64,000 nucleotides of DNA from Agrobacterium cavarae (GCF_004310285.1 NZ_SISF01000030.1:310001-374000); one strand, 5' to 3'; positions 16,934 to 26,264 are shown, counted from the first letter of the stretch. The notes: generated by a model from the letters alone, not told the origin. Program-made: numbers and translations.

Positions 16934-18268
16934 ATGACCTTCTACACGAAAATCAAAGCCGCAGCCTTCGCTGCCGGCATCAGCCTCGCATCCATCGCCT
17001 TCCCGGCCATGGCCGATGAACAGTACTTCCCCCTACAGAGCTACCGCGTTGGGCCATATGCAGCGGGCGGCACGGGCTTTTTCGGTGGTTTCATCGATTA
17101 TCTCAATCTCATCAATATCAGAGACGGCGGTGTCAACGGCGTCAAGCTGACTTGGTCCGAAGCCGAAACGCAGTACGAGGTCGAGCGCGGGGTCGAAGCT
17201 TATGAACGGCTGAAGAGCAATCCCGGCGTTGCTGCCTGGAACCCGCTGTCGGTCGGCATCGCCTATGCCATGATCGATCGCATCACGAAGGACAAGGTGC
17301 CGCTCATCACCATCAATCACGGTCGCACGGATTCGACAGATGGCCGCGTTTTTCCCTATGTTTTCCCGCTGCTGCTCAACCCGTACAGCGAAACCTCCGG
17401 CATCGTGAACTACATCGCCTCCAAGGAAGGCGGGCTTGAGGGACTGAAGGGCAAGAAGATCGTGGTGCTCTATCACGGCTCGCCCTATGGCAAGGAAACG
17501 ATCCCGATCTACGAGCTTCTGTCTAAAAAGTATGGCTTCGACCTCCAGCAGATCGAAGTCCCACATCCGGGCAACGAGCAGCAGTCTCAATGGCTGACGA
17601 TACGCCGTGCCAAGCCGGATTACGTGGTGCTGCGCGGTTGGGGCGTCATGAACCCAGTGGCGTTGAAGACGGCGGCGAAGACCGGTTTCCCGGTCGATCA
17701 CATCATCGGTAATGTCTGGTCCAACTCGGAAGAGGACGTCATTCCCGCTGGCGATGCCGCCAAGGGTTATACCGCCATCACGACCCAGGCATCGGGCGCC
17801 GCCTACCCGGTGGTCAAGGAAATCGTGAAAACGGTCTACGATGCCGGCAAGGGCAACCTTGATGACAAGAGCCGCATTGGCTCCGTCTACCACAATCTCG
17901 GGATCGTCAACGGTATCCTGAATGTCGAGGCCGTGCGGATCGCCCAGGAGAAATTCGGCAAGCGCACATTGACCGGCGATGAGGTTCGCTGGGGCTTCGA
18001 GCATCTGCAGCTCGACCCGGCCCGTGTGGAGGCATTGGGCGCCAAGGATCTCTTCCACTCGATCAACGTCACCTGGGACAACCATGAGGGCAACGGCTAC
18101 GTGACGTTCCAGCAGTGGGACGGCAAGAAGTGGAATGTGGTTTCCGATTGGATTGCACCGGACTGGGCTCTGCTGCGCCCGATCATCGAGAAGTCCTCCG
18201 AGGCCTATGCGGCGGAAAAAGGCATCAAGCTTCGGACCTCGGAAGATGCGAATTCCGTGACGAACTGA
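16934..18268 (+). CDS. Liv-type ABC transporter substrate-binding protein
   Basis: A periplasmic binding protein of the Peripla_BP_6 (LivK-like) class, about 444 residues. A signal peptide (MTFYTKIKAAAFAAGIS to AMA, about 24 residues) precedes the mature protein. An ATG at 16895 would add 13 residues before the signal peptide and is less likely. The ligand-binding fold shows YRVGPYAAGGTGFFGG, VVLYHGSPYGKETIPIYELL and a late FHSINVTWDNHEGNGYV segment. It is longer than classical LivK (about 370), as in HAAT binding proteins for non-amino-acid ligands. Location between the permease and second ATPase genes, in an operon with sfnG and sfnB, points to an organosulfur ligand, which is inference. 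Confidence 0.9.
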   Translation: MTFYTKIKAAAFAAGISLASIAFPAMADEQYFPLQSYRVGPYAAGGTGFFGGFIDYLNLINIRDGGVNGVKLTWSEAETQYEVERGVEAYERLKSNPGVAAWNPLSVGIAYAMIDRITKDKVPLITINHGRTDSTDGRVFPYVFPLLLNPYSETSGIVNYIASKEGGLEGLKGKKIVVLYHGSPYGKETIPIYELLSKKYGFDLQQIEVPHPGNEQQSQWLTIRRAKPDYVVLRGWGVMNPVALKTAAKTGFPVDHIIGNVWSNSEEDVIPAGDAAKGYTAITTQASGAAYPVVKEIVKTVYDAGKGNLDDKSRIGSVYHNLGIVNGILNVEAVRIAQEKFGKRTLTGDEVRWGFEHLQLDPARVEALGAKDLFHSINVTWDNHEGNGYVTFQQWDGKKWNVVSDWIAPDWALLRPIIEKSSEAYAAEKGIKLRTSEDANSVTN

Positions 18269-18337
18269 TGTTCGCGTGGCCGGGCAAGGGTTCCCCTGGT
18301 TCGGCCACAACATTCGAAACGCGCCAAGGAGATGCTG

Positions 18338-19114
18338 ATGACGAACGGGAACAGGCTGCTCGCTGTGGAGGGTCTCCATGCGACCTACAATCATGCCATC
18401 ACCGCATTGCAAGGGGTCACGCTCTCGTTGGGGCGCGGGGAAATTCTTGCGCTGCTGGGCGCGAACGGTGCCGGCAAGTCGACGACGCTGAAGGCCGTTT
18501 CCAATCTCCTTGCGGCCGAACGGGGGCAGGTGCTTGCTGGCCATATTCTGTTCGAAGGGCGTGATGTCACGCGCGAAACTCCGGCAAGCCTTGTGCGTCT
18601 CGGTCTCGTACAGGTGCTCGAAGGTCGCCACTGCTTCAGAACGCTGACGGTCGAGGAGAATTTGATCTCCGGCGGTCTTGGCCGATCCGCCACGCGCACC
18701 GAAATTGCGACCGATCTTGAGAAAATCTACGCGCATTTCCCGAGGCTTAAGGAGAAGCGCCGCTTGCTTTCCGGCCTCACCTCGGGCGGCGAGCAGCAGA
18801 TGACGGCCATCGGCCGGGCGCTCATGTCGCGACCCCGACTGCTGGTGCTCGACGAACCGTCGATGGGGCTGGCACCCCTCGTCGTGCAGGATATTTTCCG
18901 CACGCTGAAGCGCCTCAATCGCGAAGAGGGCCTGTCGATCCTGGTCGCCGAGCAAAATTCAGCAGTCGCGCTGACCTATGCCGACCGTGCCATTGTTTTG
19001 GAGAACGGCGTGAGCGTGCTGTCTGGCACGGCTGCCGAGCTCAAGGTGCGGGATGACGTGAAAGCTTTTTATTTGGGCCAGAAACCGGCCGCGCCTGTCG
19101 CGCACATTCACTGA
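18338..19114 (+). CDS. Liv-type ABC transporter ATPase (LivF-like)
   Basis: The second ATPase of the HAAT importer, about 258 residues. Walker A GANGAGKST, the signature TSGGEQQMTAIGRAL, Walker B LLVLDEPSMGLAP and the VAEQN switch region identify the LivF subclass. CAAGGA at 18325-18330 sits at good spacing for the ATG at 18338 and too close for the ATG at 18332. With the LivG-, LivH-, LivM- and LivK-like genes the importer is complete. Confidence 0.92.
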   Translation: MTNGNRLLAVEGLHATYNHAITALQGVTLSLGRGEILALLGANGAGKSTTLKAVSNLLAAERGQVLAGHILFEGRDVTRETPASLVRLGLVQVLEGRHCFRTLTVEENLISGGLGRSATRTEIATDLEKIYAHFPRLKEKRRLLSGLTSGGEQQMTAIGRALMSRPRLLVLDEPSMGLAPLVVQDIFRTLKRLNREEGLSILVAEQNSAVALTYADRAIVLENGVSVLSGTAAELKVRDDVKAFYLGQKPAAPVAHIH

Positions 19115-19140
19115 AAATCAAAGGAAAGAGGAGACGTAGC

Positions 19141-20388
19141 ATGACCATTTCCAACATCAAGACCAAAGATGCAGCTCAAGGCGTTCCGGCCGTGTCGCGG
19201 CCGAGCGAGCCGGCACACATCATCAAGAGCGACGTCGAGGCGATCGAAATCGCCAAGAAACTGGCCGCCGAAATAGCCCCGGGTGCGGCCCTTCGCGATC
19301 GCGACCGCATCTGGCCAGTGAAGGAACTCGATGCTTTCTCGCAGAGCGGTCTCTGGTCGATCAACGTGCCAAAGGCGTTCGGCGGTCCGGAAGTCTCCTA
19401 CGCGACGCTCGCCAAGGTGATCGAGATCGTCTCTGCAGCCGATTCCTCCATCGGCCAGATCGCGCAGAACCATCTCGGCGTCGTCGCGGCAATCCGCACG
19501 GTTTCGAGCGAGGCGCAGCAGACGCTGCTGTTCGCCGAGGTACTGAAGGGAACACGCTTCGGAAATGCCTTCTCCGAATTCGGCTCCAAACGGGCGGCCG
19601 ATTTCGAAACAAAGTTCGTCGATGCGGGCGATCATGTGATCGTCAATGGCCAGAAATTCTATTCTTCCGGTGCGCTTCTCGCCCATCTCGTACCGATCGT
19701 TGCTCTCGATGATCAGGGCCGCGCCTGGTATGCGATTGCCGAGCGGGATGCGCCCGGATTGACCGTCATCGATGACTGGTCGTCCTTCGGGCAGCGGACA
19801 ACATTGTCGGGCACCGTGATCCTGAACAATGTCAAAGTGCCCAAGACCCATCTGGTTCCCGGCTACAAGGGATATGCGGAACCCACCGCCGATGGTGCAA
19901 TTTTCCAGATTATCCAGGTCGCGGTCGATACGGGGATTGCACAGGCGGCGATCGATGAGACCGTCTCCTTCGTGCGCACCAAGAGCCGCGCCTGGGTAGA
20001 CAGCGGCGTAGACAACGCCTGGGATGATCCCTACACGATCCAGGCTGTCGGCGATTTGACACTGCGCCTGCATGCGGCGCAGGCGTTGCTTGAGAAAGCC
20101 GGTTACGCCATCGACCGGGCTATCCAGAACCCGAACGCAGAAACGGTCGCCGAGGCGCAGATCGTCACTGCCGAGGCAAAAATCCTCTCGACCGAAATCG
20201 CCATTACGGCGACCAACAAGCTCTTCGAACTCGCCGGGACACGCTCCACACTTGCGGAGCACCACCTCGATCGCCATTGGCGCAATGCCCGCACCCACAC
20301 GCTGCACGATCCGGTCCGGTGGAAATACTCGATCCTGGGCAAGTACTTCCTCAACGGCGAGAAACCCCCGCTTCACGCCTGGAGCTGA
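19141..20388 (+). CDS. sfnB: SfnB-family sulfur acquisition oxidoreductase
   Basis: A 415-residue acyl-CoA-dehydrogenase-fold flavoprotein of the SfnB family. This family includes two-component flavin-dependent monooxygenases of the DszC type rather than true acyl-CoA dehydrogenases. Features are INVPKAFGGPEVSYATLA, SIGQIAQNHLGVVAAI, the FAD region GQRTTLSGTVILNNV and the family-typical C-terminus RHWRNARTHTLHDPVRWKY. GAGGAG precedes the ATG. As last gene of the sfn operon it would use FMNH2 from MsuE. Its exact reaction is not established in the family; oxidation of an organosulfur intermediate such as dimethylsulfide, dimethylsulfoxide or methanesulfinate is plausible. Confidence 0.9.
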   Translation: MTISNIKTKDAAQGVPAVSRPSEPAHIIKSDVEAIEIAKKLAAEIAPGAALRDRDRIWPVKELDAFSQSGLWSINVPKAFGGPEVSYATLAKVIEIVSAADSSIGQIAQNHLGVVAAIRTVSSEAQQTLLFAEVLKGTRFGNAFSEFGSKRAADFETKFVDAGDHVIVNGQKFYSSGALLAHLVPIVALDDQGRAWYAIAERDAPGLTVIDDWSSFGQRTTLSGTVILNNVKVPKTHLVPGYKGYAEPTADGAIFQIIQVAVDTGIAQAAIDETVSFVRTKSRAWVDSGVDNAWDDPYTIQAVGDLTLRLHAAQALLEKAGYAIDRAIQNPNAETVAEAQIVTAEAKILSTEIAITATNKLFELAGTRSTLAEHHLDRHWRNARTHTLHDPVRWKYSILGKYFLNGEKPPLHAWS

Positions 20389-20405
20389 GGCCCTCTATGA
20401 CAAGT

Positions 20406-20425
20406 GGGCGCTCCAAAGGGCGCCC
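20406..20425 (+). terminator. Possible terminator of sfn operon
   Basis: GGGCGC and GCGCCC form a 6-bp stem with an 8-nt loop, 17 nt after the sfnB stop. The following bases are pyrimidine-rich but not a T-run, so the call is tentative. Confidence 0.4.
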
Positions 20426-20916
20426 CCTTCACCTCCCATAGAGCACACACGTTGACGGAAGCGGAAACTCGATACGTCGCGATTTACGCTAGCTTGCCAT
20501 TCCGAGCCTAAGAGTGCGGTCACTAATGCATCTCGCGGCGTTTCCCGCTCACCTGCCACTGAGAATTTCCTCGGTGCGAGGTCACCGCACCAATTGTACC
20601 CGTCGAATAGAGCCAGAGCCAAACCGATTAGCGCCGGTATTGTGTTGATCGTTGAGAGCGCCTCGATATGTAAGTAATTCTTCGAGGCTTACCCGCTCTG
20701 CATCGGGCAGTTCGTGGGTTTTCCGCTTATTGTCGCTATAGATATCTCTGCGTCGCTCTCGAGCATTCTACGCGCGAATCAACCGCCGTTCTCAAATCAG
20801 GTGAACGACAGCTTGGAGGATAGGGGCATATCCTCAGCGCGCAAATTTCTCTTTAACTTCATCACGCGTCTGTCACTATCCAGAGTTAGACCAGCCTTCA
20901 CATAGGATCATCGGTC
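20426..20916. other. Intergenic region before LacI gene
   Basis: No gene is supported. CCTCGA at 20661-20666 and TCGAGG at 20692-20697 form a loose inverted repeat with a 25-nt loop. The promoter of the LacI gene should lie at the right end. Confidence 0.4.
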
Positions 20917-21897
20917 ATGGCGAATTTGGAAGATGTAGCGAAGAGGGCGGGCTGCTCAATCGCAACCGCCAGCCGTGCTCTGGGTGCGCGCGGTCCCGTG
21001 AGCGATGCGGTGAAGGCGCGCGTTCGGGTAGCGGCAGCGGAGCTTGGTTATCGCCCTGGAGTGGCGCTGCTTTCTCGTGGAGGCCGGAGGCCGCTGGTGG
21101 GGGTGCTAATTCCGAGCATTACCAATCCAGTTTTTGCGGCCTCGCTGTCGCAAATCCAGAACCGTATGCGGGTGGGTGGTCATGCAGTCGTGCTGGCCCA
21201 ATCCAACTATGATCCTGCGCAGGAAGCTGATGCGATCGAGGCGCTCCTTTGCGAGCGTCCCACCGGACTTATCCTGACGCTTTGCAATGCGGAGAATGGC
21301 GTTCCGCAAGCAAGCCGATTGCCGCCTACGGTGTTGCTCAACAACCGTCCTACCTCTCTTTTTCGCGCAGCCGTCACAGTCGATAATTTTGAGGCTGGCC
21401 GCCGGATCACACAGCATCTGATCGATCGCGGACATCGCCGCATTCTCTTCGTGTCGGGCAGTTTCGCTGCGTCCGATCGAGCCCTGTTGCGCTACGAGGG
21501 ATACCGAAAAGCGCTCGCAGACATCGAGGTTGCTCCGTTGGCCGCGCTGCAGATTCCGTTTGTCGAGAACCAAGAGCAACCAGATATTTTTGTCGCTGTC
21601 ATGGAATTGAGGCCGACGGCCATCATTGCCTCGAACGATCTTCTGGCCTGCGGCGTGATCGGCGCTTTGCGTCGCGAAGGGCTTTCGGTTCCGCAGGACG
21701 TATCGGTCGCTGGGTTCGACGGTATCGCCATTGGTCAGTTGATGACACCACCGCTGACGACCATCGCAATGCCCGATGCGAGTATGGGAGCGGTCGCAGC
21801 CTCCCTTTTGCTGGATATTGCAGAAAAGGGCGTTGCGCCACGGCATCTTCAGGTGGATTTTGCCCTCAGAGCGGGGGGATCGGTCCGCTCCATCTGA
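20917..21897 (+). CDS. LacI family transcriptional regulator
   Basis: A 326-residue sugar-type repressor. The LacI helix-turn-helix (LEDVAKRAGCSIATASRAL, residues 3-21) and hinge region are followed by a periplasmic-binding-protein-like ligand domain with VGVLIPSITNPVFA, RGHRRILFVSG and the terminal SVAGFDGIAIGQLMTPPLTTI motif. It is convergent with the CUT1 transporter operon at 22047-27094, whose upstream region carries a matching LacI-type site, so it is the likely local regulator. The inducer is unknown. Confidence 0.93.
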   Translation: MANLEDVAKRAGCSIATASRALGARGPVSDAVKARVRVAAAELGYRPGVALLSRGGRRPLVGVLIPSITNPVFAASLSQIQNRMRVGGHAVVLAQSNYDPAQEADAIEALLCERPTGLILTLCNAENGVPQASRLPPTVLLNNRPTSLFRAAVTVDNFEAGRRITQHLIDRGHRRILFVSGSFAASDRALLRYEGYRKALADIEVAPLAALQIPFVENQEQPDIFVAVMELRPTAIIASNDLLACGVIGALRREGLSVPQDVSVAGFDGIAIGQLMTPPLTTIAMPDASMGAVAASLLLDIAEKGVAPRHLQVDFALRAGGSVRSI

Positions 21898-21903
21898 TTG
21901 TGG

Positions 21904-21926
21904 CCCGCCGCAGTCGATGCGGCGGG
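21904..21926. terminator. Bidirectional terminator hairpin
   Basis: CCCGCCGCA and TGCGGCGGG form a perfect 9-bp stem with a 5-nt loop just after the LacI stop, followed by a T-rich tract (TATTGTTT). It lies between convergent genes. Confidence 0.8.
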
Positions 21927-22046
21927 TATTGTTTCATCTAACGCATGTCACGCAAAAGTGCGTATCGGTTTTGCAATAAGAACATGCGGCAAAACTAAAA
22001 CTTGGAGCGTGAGGAGCGGATCTGAAAGATCGCGCCACGCTCGAGT

Positions 22047-23318
22047 TCAGTTCGTGCGCGGCAGAAGGCGTTTTACTTCCTTGGCGGCATCGTCGAGCGC
22101 CTCTTGCGGAGACGCCGATTGGTCGACGACGCGCGAGATGTTGTCGACGATGGTTTGCGTCACACGTACACCATTGGCGCCGGGGAAGGCGTACCAGGGG
22201 ATCATCCGCGGCATCTGGTTAAGGCCAGCCAGAAACAAGGGGTTTTTCTTGTAGAAGTCGCCGAGGTATTCCGGGGACTTTGCAGCCAATTCATTGTTCG
22301 GCACATAGCCGGTGCCGGGGACGACGACGGATGCGCCGTAAGGGCCTGCCGCGAACTTGGCGAACTTCCAGGCTGCAGCCTGCTTGGTTTCATCATGGGT
22401 GAGGATGACGACGGCATTGCCGCCGGTGGGAAGCTTGCCCTTGACGGGATCGATCAGCGGGATCGGTGCCGTGCGTAGATCAAACTTGTCGCCAACATTC
22501 TTGATGGTGTTGCGCAACGCGCCGGTTGTCTGGAAGGCAAAGCCGACTTTTCCTGCCACGAAGGCCTGCTCGCCGGCCGCCTTGGTGAAAACGGGCATGC
22601 CTGCTTCCTTGACCAGGCGGTCGATCATTCCCATGGCCTTCTGGCCTTCCGGACCGTTGAAGGCGACTTGCGTTTCGTCGGCACTCAGCATTGTGCCGCC
22701 AGCGCCGAAGAGAAGGGCGGAGAACATCCAGTCGTCGCCCTGCCAGCGGAAGTCGATGGAATCCACGCCGTTTCCAAGCGCCTTTATCTTCTTACCAAGC
22801 GTGATGACCTCGTCCCAGGTCTTCGGCGGCTGGTCAGGATCGCCGCCGGCGGCCTTCACCAGATCGGCGTTGTAGTACATGATCGGGTTTGAGGTTGCGA
22901 AAGCAAGACCAACCTGTTTGCCATTGACCTGGGCGAGCTTCAGGATCGTGTCCGAGAAGCCTTGATCCGCCATGCTCTGCTTGTCCTTGGCGATCATCGG
23001 TCCCATGTCGACAGGAATGTTGCGCTCATCGGCCATGCGCAGACGATTGAGACCGATGAAGGTCACGTCAGGCATTTCGGCGGTGCCCACCTGGCGCATG
23101 ATTGTCTGGATGCCCTCTTCATAGGTCGCGGAAGGGTTGGCGAACTGGATCTTGATATCCGGGTTCTCTTCCATGAACTTCTTCGAAATCGTGTCCATCA
23201 CATCCTTGAAGAAACCTGGCATAGGGTAGTGGACCGTAATGGTCGTTTCGGCATGGGCCGGTAGAGCCACCATCATGGAGACGGCGGCGGCAGTGAGTAT
23301 CTTGGTGAAATGCTTCAT
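22047..23318 (-). CDS. CUT1 ABC transporter substrate-binding protein (UgpB-like)
   Basis: A 423-residue periplasmic binding protein with a signal peptide ending PAHA (about residue 23). The mature part is of the SBP_bac_1/UgpB class, with YPMPGFFKDVMDTISKKFM, NPIMYYNADLVKAAGG, KTWDEVITLGKKI and a C-terminal ALDDAAKEVKRLL. It is the last gene of the operon, 30 bp after the second permease. Substrates of this class include glycerol-3-phosphate, glycerophosphodiesters and oligosaccharides; the phosphodiesterase gene at the operon head favours a phosphorylated ligand, by inference. Confidence 0.92.
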   Translation of the reverse strand: MKHFTKILTAAAVSMMVALPAHAETTITVHYPMPGFFKDVMDTISKKFMEENPDIKIQFANPSATYEEGIQTIMRQVGTAEMPDVTFIGLNRLRMADERNIPVDMGPMIAKDKQSMADQGFSDTILKLAQVNGKQVGLAFATSNPIMYYNADLVKAAGGDPDQPPKTWDEVITLGKKIKALGNGVDSIDFRWQGDDWMFSALLFGAGGTMLSADETQVAFNGPEGQKAMGMIDRLVKEAGMPVFTKAAGEQAFVAGKVGFAFQTTGALRNTIKNVGDKFDLRTAPIPLIDPVKGKLPTGGNAVVILTHDETKQAAAWKFAKFAAGPYGASVVVPGTGYVPNNELAAKSPEYLGDFYKKNPLFLAGLNQMPRMIPWYAFPGANGVRVTQTIVDNISRVVDQSASPQEALDDAAKEVKRLLPRTN

Positions 23319-23348
23319 GGCATGTCTCCTTGTGTGAGAGGTAACCGG

Positions 23349-24188
23349 TCAGCCCTTGAGACCGGTCATGGTAATGCCCTCGACGAAGCGCTTTTGGGCG
23401 AACAAAAACGCCAGGACGAGAGGAAGGGTGATGATGAGGGTTGCGGCCATAAGCGCGCCGTAGTCGTCGCCTGCCTCTGCTGCACGGAAATAGAGCAGAC
23501 CGAGCGGAGGGGTGGCGTAGGTTTGGTTAGAGACGACGATCAGTGGCCAGTAGAGATCGTTCCAGTGAGCCACCACCGAGAAAATGGCGAAGGCTGTAAT
23601 GGCCGGCCAGGCGTTAGGCACGATAACCCGGGCGACGATGCCCATCTCCGACATTCCATCCAGCCTTGCGGCATGAATGAGATCATCCGGCATGGCGCGG
23701 AAGAACTGCAGAAAAAGGAAGATGCCGAACACCGAGATGGAGAAGGGCGCGACGAGCGCGGTGTAGCTGTTGAGCACCGCCAGATTGTTGAAGGCCACAT
23801 AGAGTGGAAGCGCTGTCGCGTGAATGGGGACCAGCAGGCCCAACATAACAAGCGCCATCATCAGCCTTGCCGCACGGAAGTTCAGCTTGGCAAGCGCATA
23901 GGCGCAAGGAACCGCAATCAGAACCTGGAAGAAGAGGATAAGACAGCAGACCACGACGCCGTTGAACAGCAGGCCGAGCATATTCACGCGCGTGAAGGCC
24001 TTCATGAAATTCTGCAGGAAGAAGGAGTGTTGCGGAATGAGGGAGAGCGACGAGGTGAAGATCTCGCTCTGGCCCTTGCCGGCAGTCGACAGCATAAACA
24101 CGTAGGGTGCCAGGAACATCAGCGCGCCGAGGCAGAGCAGGCCAAGACGCAAGGCCCGACCGAAAGTGAAAGTGGCTTGCGGGTTCAT
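23349..24188 (-). CDS. CUT1 ABC transporter permease (UgpE/MalG-like)
   Basis: A 279-residue permease with six predicted helices. The EAA loop that contacts the ATPase reads AARLDGMSEMGIVARVIVPNAWP, and the protein ends EGITMTGLKG as is usual for MalG-type subunits. Its start overlaps the upstream permease stop by 4 bp. Confidence 0.93.
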   Translation of the reverse strand: MNPQATFTFGRALRLGLLCLGALMFLAPYVFMLSTAGKGQSEIFTSSLSLIPQHSFFLQNFMKAFTRVNMLGLLFNGVVVCCLILFFQVLIAVPCAYALAKLNFRAARLMMALVMLGLLVPIHATALPLYVAFNNLAVLNSYTALVAPFSISVFGIFLFLQFFRAMPDDLIHAARLDGMSEMGIVARVIVPNAWPAITAFAIFSVVAHWNDLYWPLIVVSNQTYATPPLGLLYFRAAEAGDDYGALMAATLIITLPLVLAFLFAQKRFVEGITMTGLKG

Positions 24189-25108
24189 GTGTAGTGCACC
24201 TCGCGGTCGAGCAGGCGGTATTGGATGAACATCATGACGACGAGGACGGCGAGGAAGATAACCGTCATGGCGGAAGCGTAGCCGACCCGCAGATAGACGA
24301 AGCCCTCCTGGTAGATGGTGAAGAGAAGCACCTCGGAGGACTTGTTGGGCCCGCCTTCAGTCAGCGTCTTCACTGTCTCGAACACCTTGACGGCGTTGAT
24401 GACGCTGATTGTGATGACGAAGAGCGTGGTGGGTCCCAACATAGGCCATGTCACGAGGAAGAAGCGATCGAGACCGGATTTTGCCCCATCGACATTTGCC
24501 GCGGCATAGAGGTCCCGTGGGATCGCGGTCAGGCCCGCCAGAAAGAGGACCATGTTGAAGCCGGCGCTCTGCCAGATACCGATGATCGCCAAGCTGTAGA
24601 GCACGGTGCTCGATGAGCCGAGCCAATTCGGGCCGGTGATCCCGACCAGCTGCAGGGCGGCGTTGATCGGTCCGATGGTCGGATGAAACAGGTATTGCCA
24701 GACGGTGGCCATGGCGACCAGCAGCGAAGCGACAGGCAAGAAATAGGCGGTGCGGAAGAAGGACTGACCGATCTTTTCGCTTTCGATCAAAAGCGCGATG
24801 CCAAGTCCCAGGAACAGTGAGACGGGTGCCACGATGGCGCTGTAGATCGCCGTGTTCCACAGAGACTGCCGGAACGTGCGATCAAGGAAGAGCTCGGCAT
24901 AGTTTTCGAAGCCGACGAAGCGGAAGCTGCCGTAGCCAAGCTCGAAATCCGTAAATCCAAGGAAGACCACAGCGGCAAGCGGGGCGAGAATGAAGGCGAT
25001 CATCAGTATGACAGCCGGCAGTGCGAGCAACCAGGCGGTTCTTGCCTGCCGCGCAGCGCCGAGATCCGGCAGGGCGAGGGGCGTTGCGGGATAGGTTGCC
25101 TCAACCAT
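24185..25108 (-). CDS. CUT1 ABC transporter permease (UgpA/MalF-like)
   Basis: A permease of about 307 residues with six helices; the first is AWLLALPAVILMIAFILAP. The EAA loop AANVDGAKSGLDRFFLVTWP is conserved. The frame opens with TTG at 25114, but the ATG at 25108 has GGAGG six bases upstream and is preferred. It overlaps the ATPase gene end. Confidence 0.92.
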   Translation of the reverse strand: MVEATYPATPLALPDLGAARQARTAWLLALPAVILMIAFILAPLAAVVFLGFTDFELGYGSFRFVGFENYAELFLDRTFRQSLWNTAIYSAIVAPVSLFLGLGIALLIESEKIGQSFFRTAYFLPVASLLVAMATVWQYLFHPTIGPINAALQLVGITGPNWLGSSSTVLYSLAIIGIWQSAGFNMVLFLAGLTAIPRDLYAAANVDGAKSGLDRFFLVTWPMLGPTTLFVITISVINAVKVFETVKTLTEGGPNKSSEVLLFTIYQEGFVYLRVGYASAMTVIFLAVLVVMMFIQYRLLDREVHYT

Positions 25109-26264
25109 GAGCAACCTCCAGTGCGTCCGCCGTCACGGGCTGAGAAGACAGGCGTTTGCCATCCTGTGCGAAAAGGAGCGCGCGGCCCGGTTCTGCAAGG
25201 ATGGAGACCGGCATGCTCGCGGACATGCCTTTGGCTTCAGCAGGTGTCAGCTTCGCGACAATCGGCTGGTTCAGTCCATCGATCACCACATAGACGATGA
25301 CCTCGGAGCCGAGGAACTCCAAGCGCTCCACATGGGCGGCAACGCCGCTTGGATTAGGGGGTGACACGCGTAGATGTTCCGGCCTGATTGCGATGGTAAC
25401 TTCGTCCCCTTCGCGTGCAGCACCACTCACCGTCAGACAGATGTTCCCGAGCTTCACTGTCCTGTCCGACGTTACCCGCGTCGTGAGTGTGTTGATCCGA
25501 GGTTGACCAAGAAAACGGGCGACCTCGATATGGGCCGGATCGTCATAGATGGCCTGGGGTGAGGCGAGCTGGAGAAGATTGCCGGCAATCATCACGGCAA
25601 CCCGGTCCGCCATCGACAGGGCCTCCGCCTGGTCGTGAGTAACGTAAAGGGTCGGCACGCCTGCGCGTCGATGCAGATCGACGATTTCTCCGCGGGCATG
25701 CACACGCAGATTGGCGTCGAGGTTGGAAAGCGGCTCGTCCATCAGGAACAGGGCCGGACGCCGTACCATCGCCCGTGCCAATGCCACGCGCTGACGCTGA
25801 CCGCCGGACATCTGGCCGGGCTTGCGATCGAGCAAATGCTCGATCTTCAGGGATTGCGCCATGTCCTGAACCTGCCGTTGGATGGCGCTGCGGGCTTCTT
25901 TTTGACCGGGTAGCAGATTGCCAAGGATCGGCAGCCGCTGAACACTTGTCAGTTTGCGCATCGCCAGCGGAACGGCGATGTTTTGTGCAGCGGTTAAATG
26001 GGGATAGAGCGCGTATGACTGGAAGACCATCGCGACATTTCGCTCGGCCGGCGCGAGCGCCGTCAGTTCACGGCCGTCCGCCACGACGCTGCCCGAGGTG
26101 GGATGCTCAAGGCCCGCCACGATGCGTAGAAGCGTGCTCTTGCCGCAGCCGGAAGGGCCGACCAGCGCGATGAATTCGCCAGGCTCCGCCTCCAGGCTGA
26201 TGCCTTTGAGGATGGCGTTGTCGCCGAAGGATTTGGTAATACCGGAAAGACGAAGCGCGTTCAT
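25101..26264 (-). CDS. CUT1 ABC transporter ATPase (UgpC/MsmK-like)
   Basis: A 387-residue ATPase with Walker A GPSGCGKST, signature MSGGQRQRVALARAM, Walker B LFLMDEPLSNLD and switch His in YVTHDQAEALSM. A C-terminal TOBE/OB regulatory domain follows (from about residue 240). Between the Q-loop (MVFQSYALYP) and the signature there is an insertion of roughly 20-25 residues compared with typical UgpC/MalK. It overlaps the phosphoesterase stop by 4 bp. Confidence 0.93.
   Translation of the reverse strand: MNALRLSGITKSFGDNAILKGISLEAEPGEFIALVGPSGCGKSTLLRIVAGLEHPTSGSVVADGRELTALAPAERNVAMVFQSYALYPHLTAAQNIAVPLAMRKLTSVQRLPILGNLLPGQKEARSAIQRQVQDMAQSLKIEHLLDRKPGQMSGGQRQRVALARAMVRRPALFLMDEPLSNLDANLRVHARGEIVDLHRRAGVPTLYVTHDQAEALSMADRVAVMIAGNLLQLASPQAIYDDPAHIEVARFLGQPRINTLTTRVTSDRTVKLGNICLTVSGAAREGDEVTIAIRPEHLRVSPPNPSGVAAHVERLEFLGSEVIVYVVIDGLNQPIVAKLTPAEAKGMSASMPVSILAEPGRALLFAQDGKRLSSQPVTADALEVAHG

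Noticed and set aside
17033..18955. 640-codon open frame on the minus strand
   Set aside because: It lies antisense to the binding-protein and LivF-like genes, whose family identity is clear. Long antisense frames arise from high third-position GC, and the translation resembles no family.
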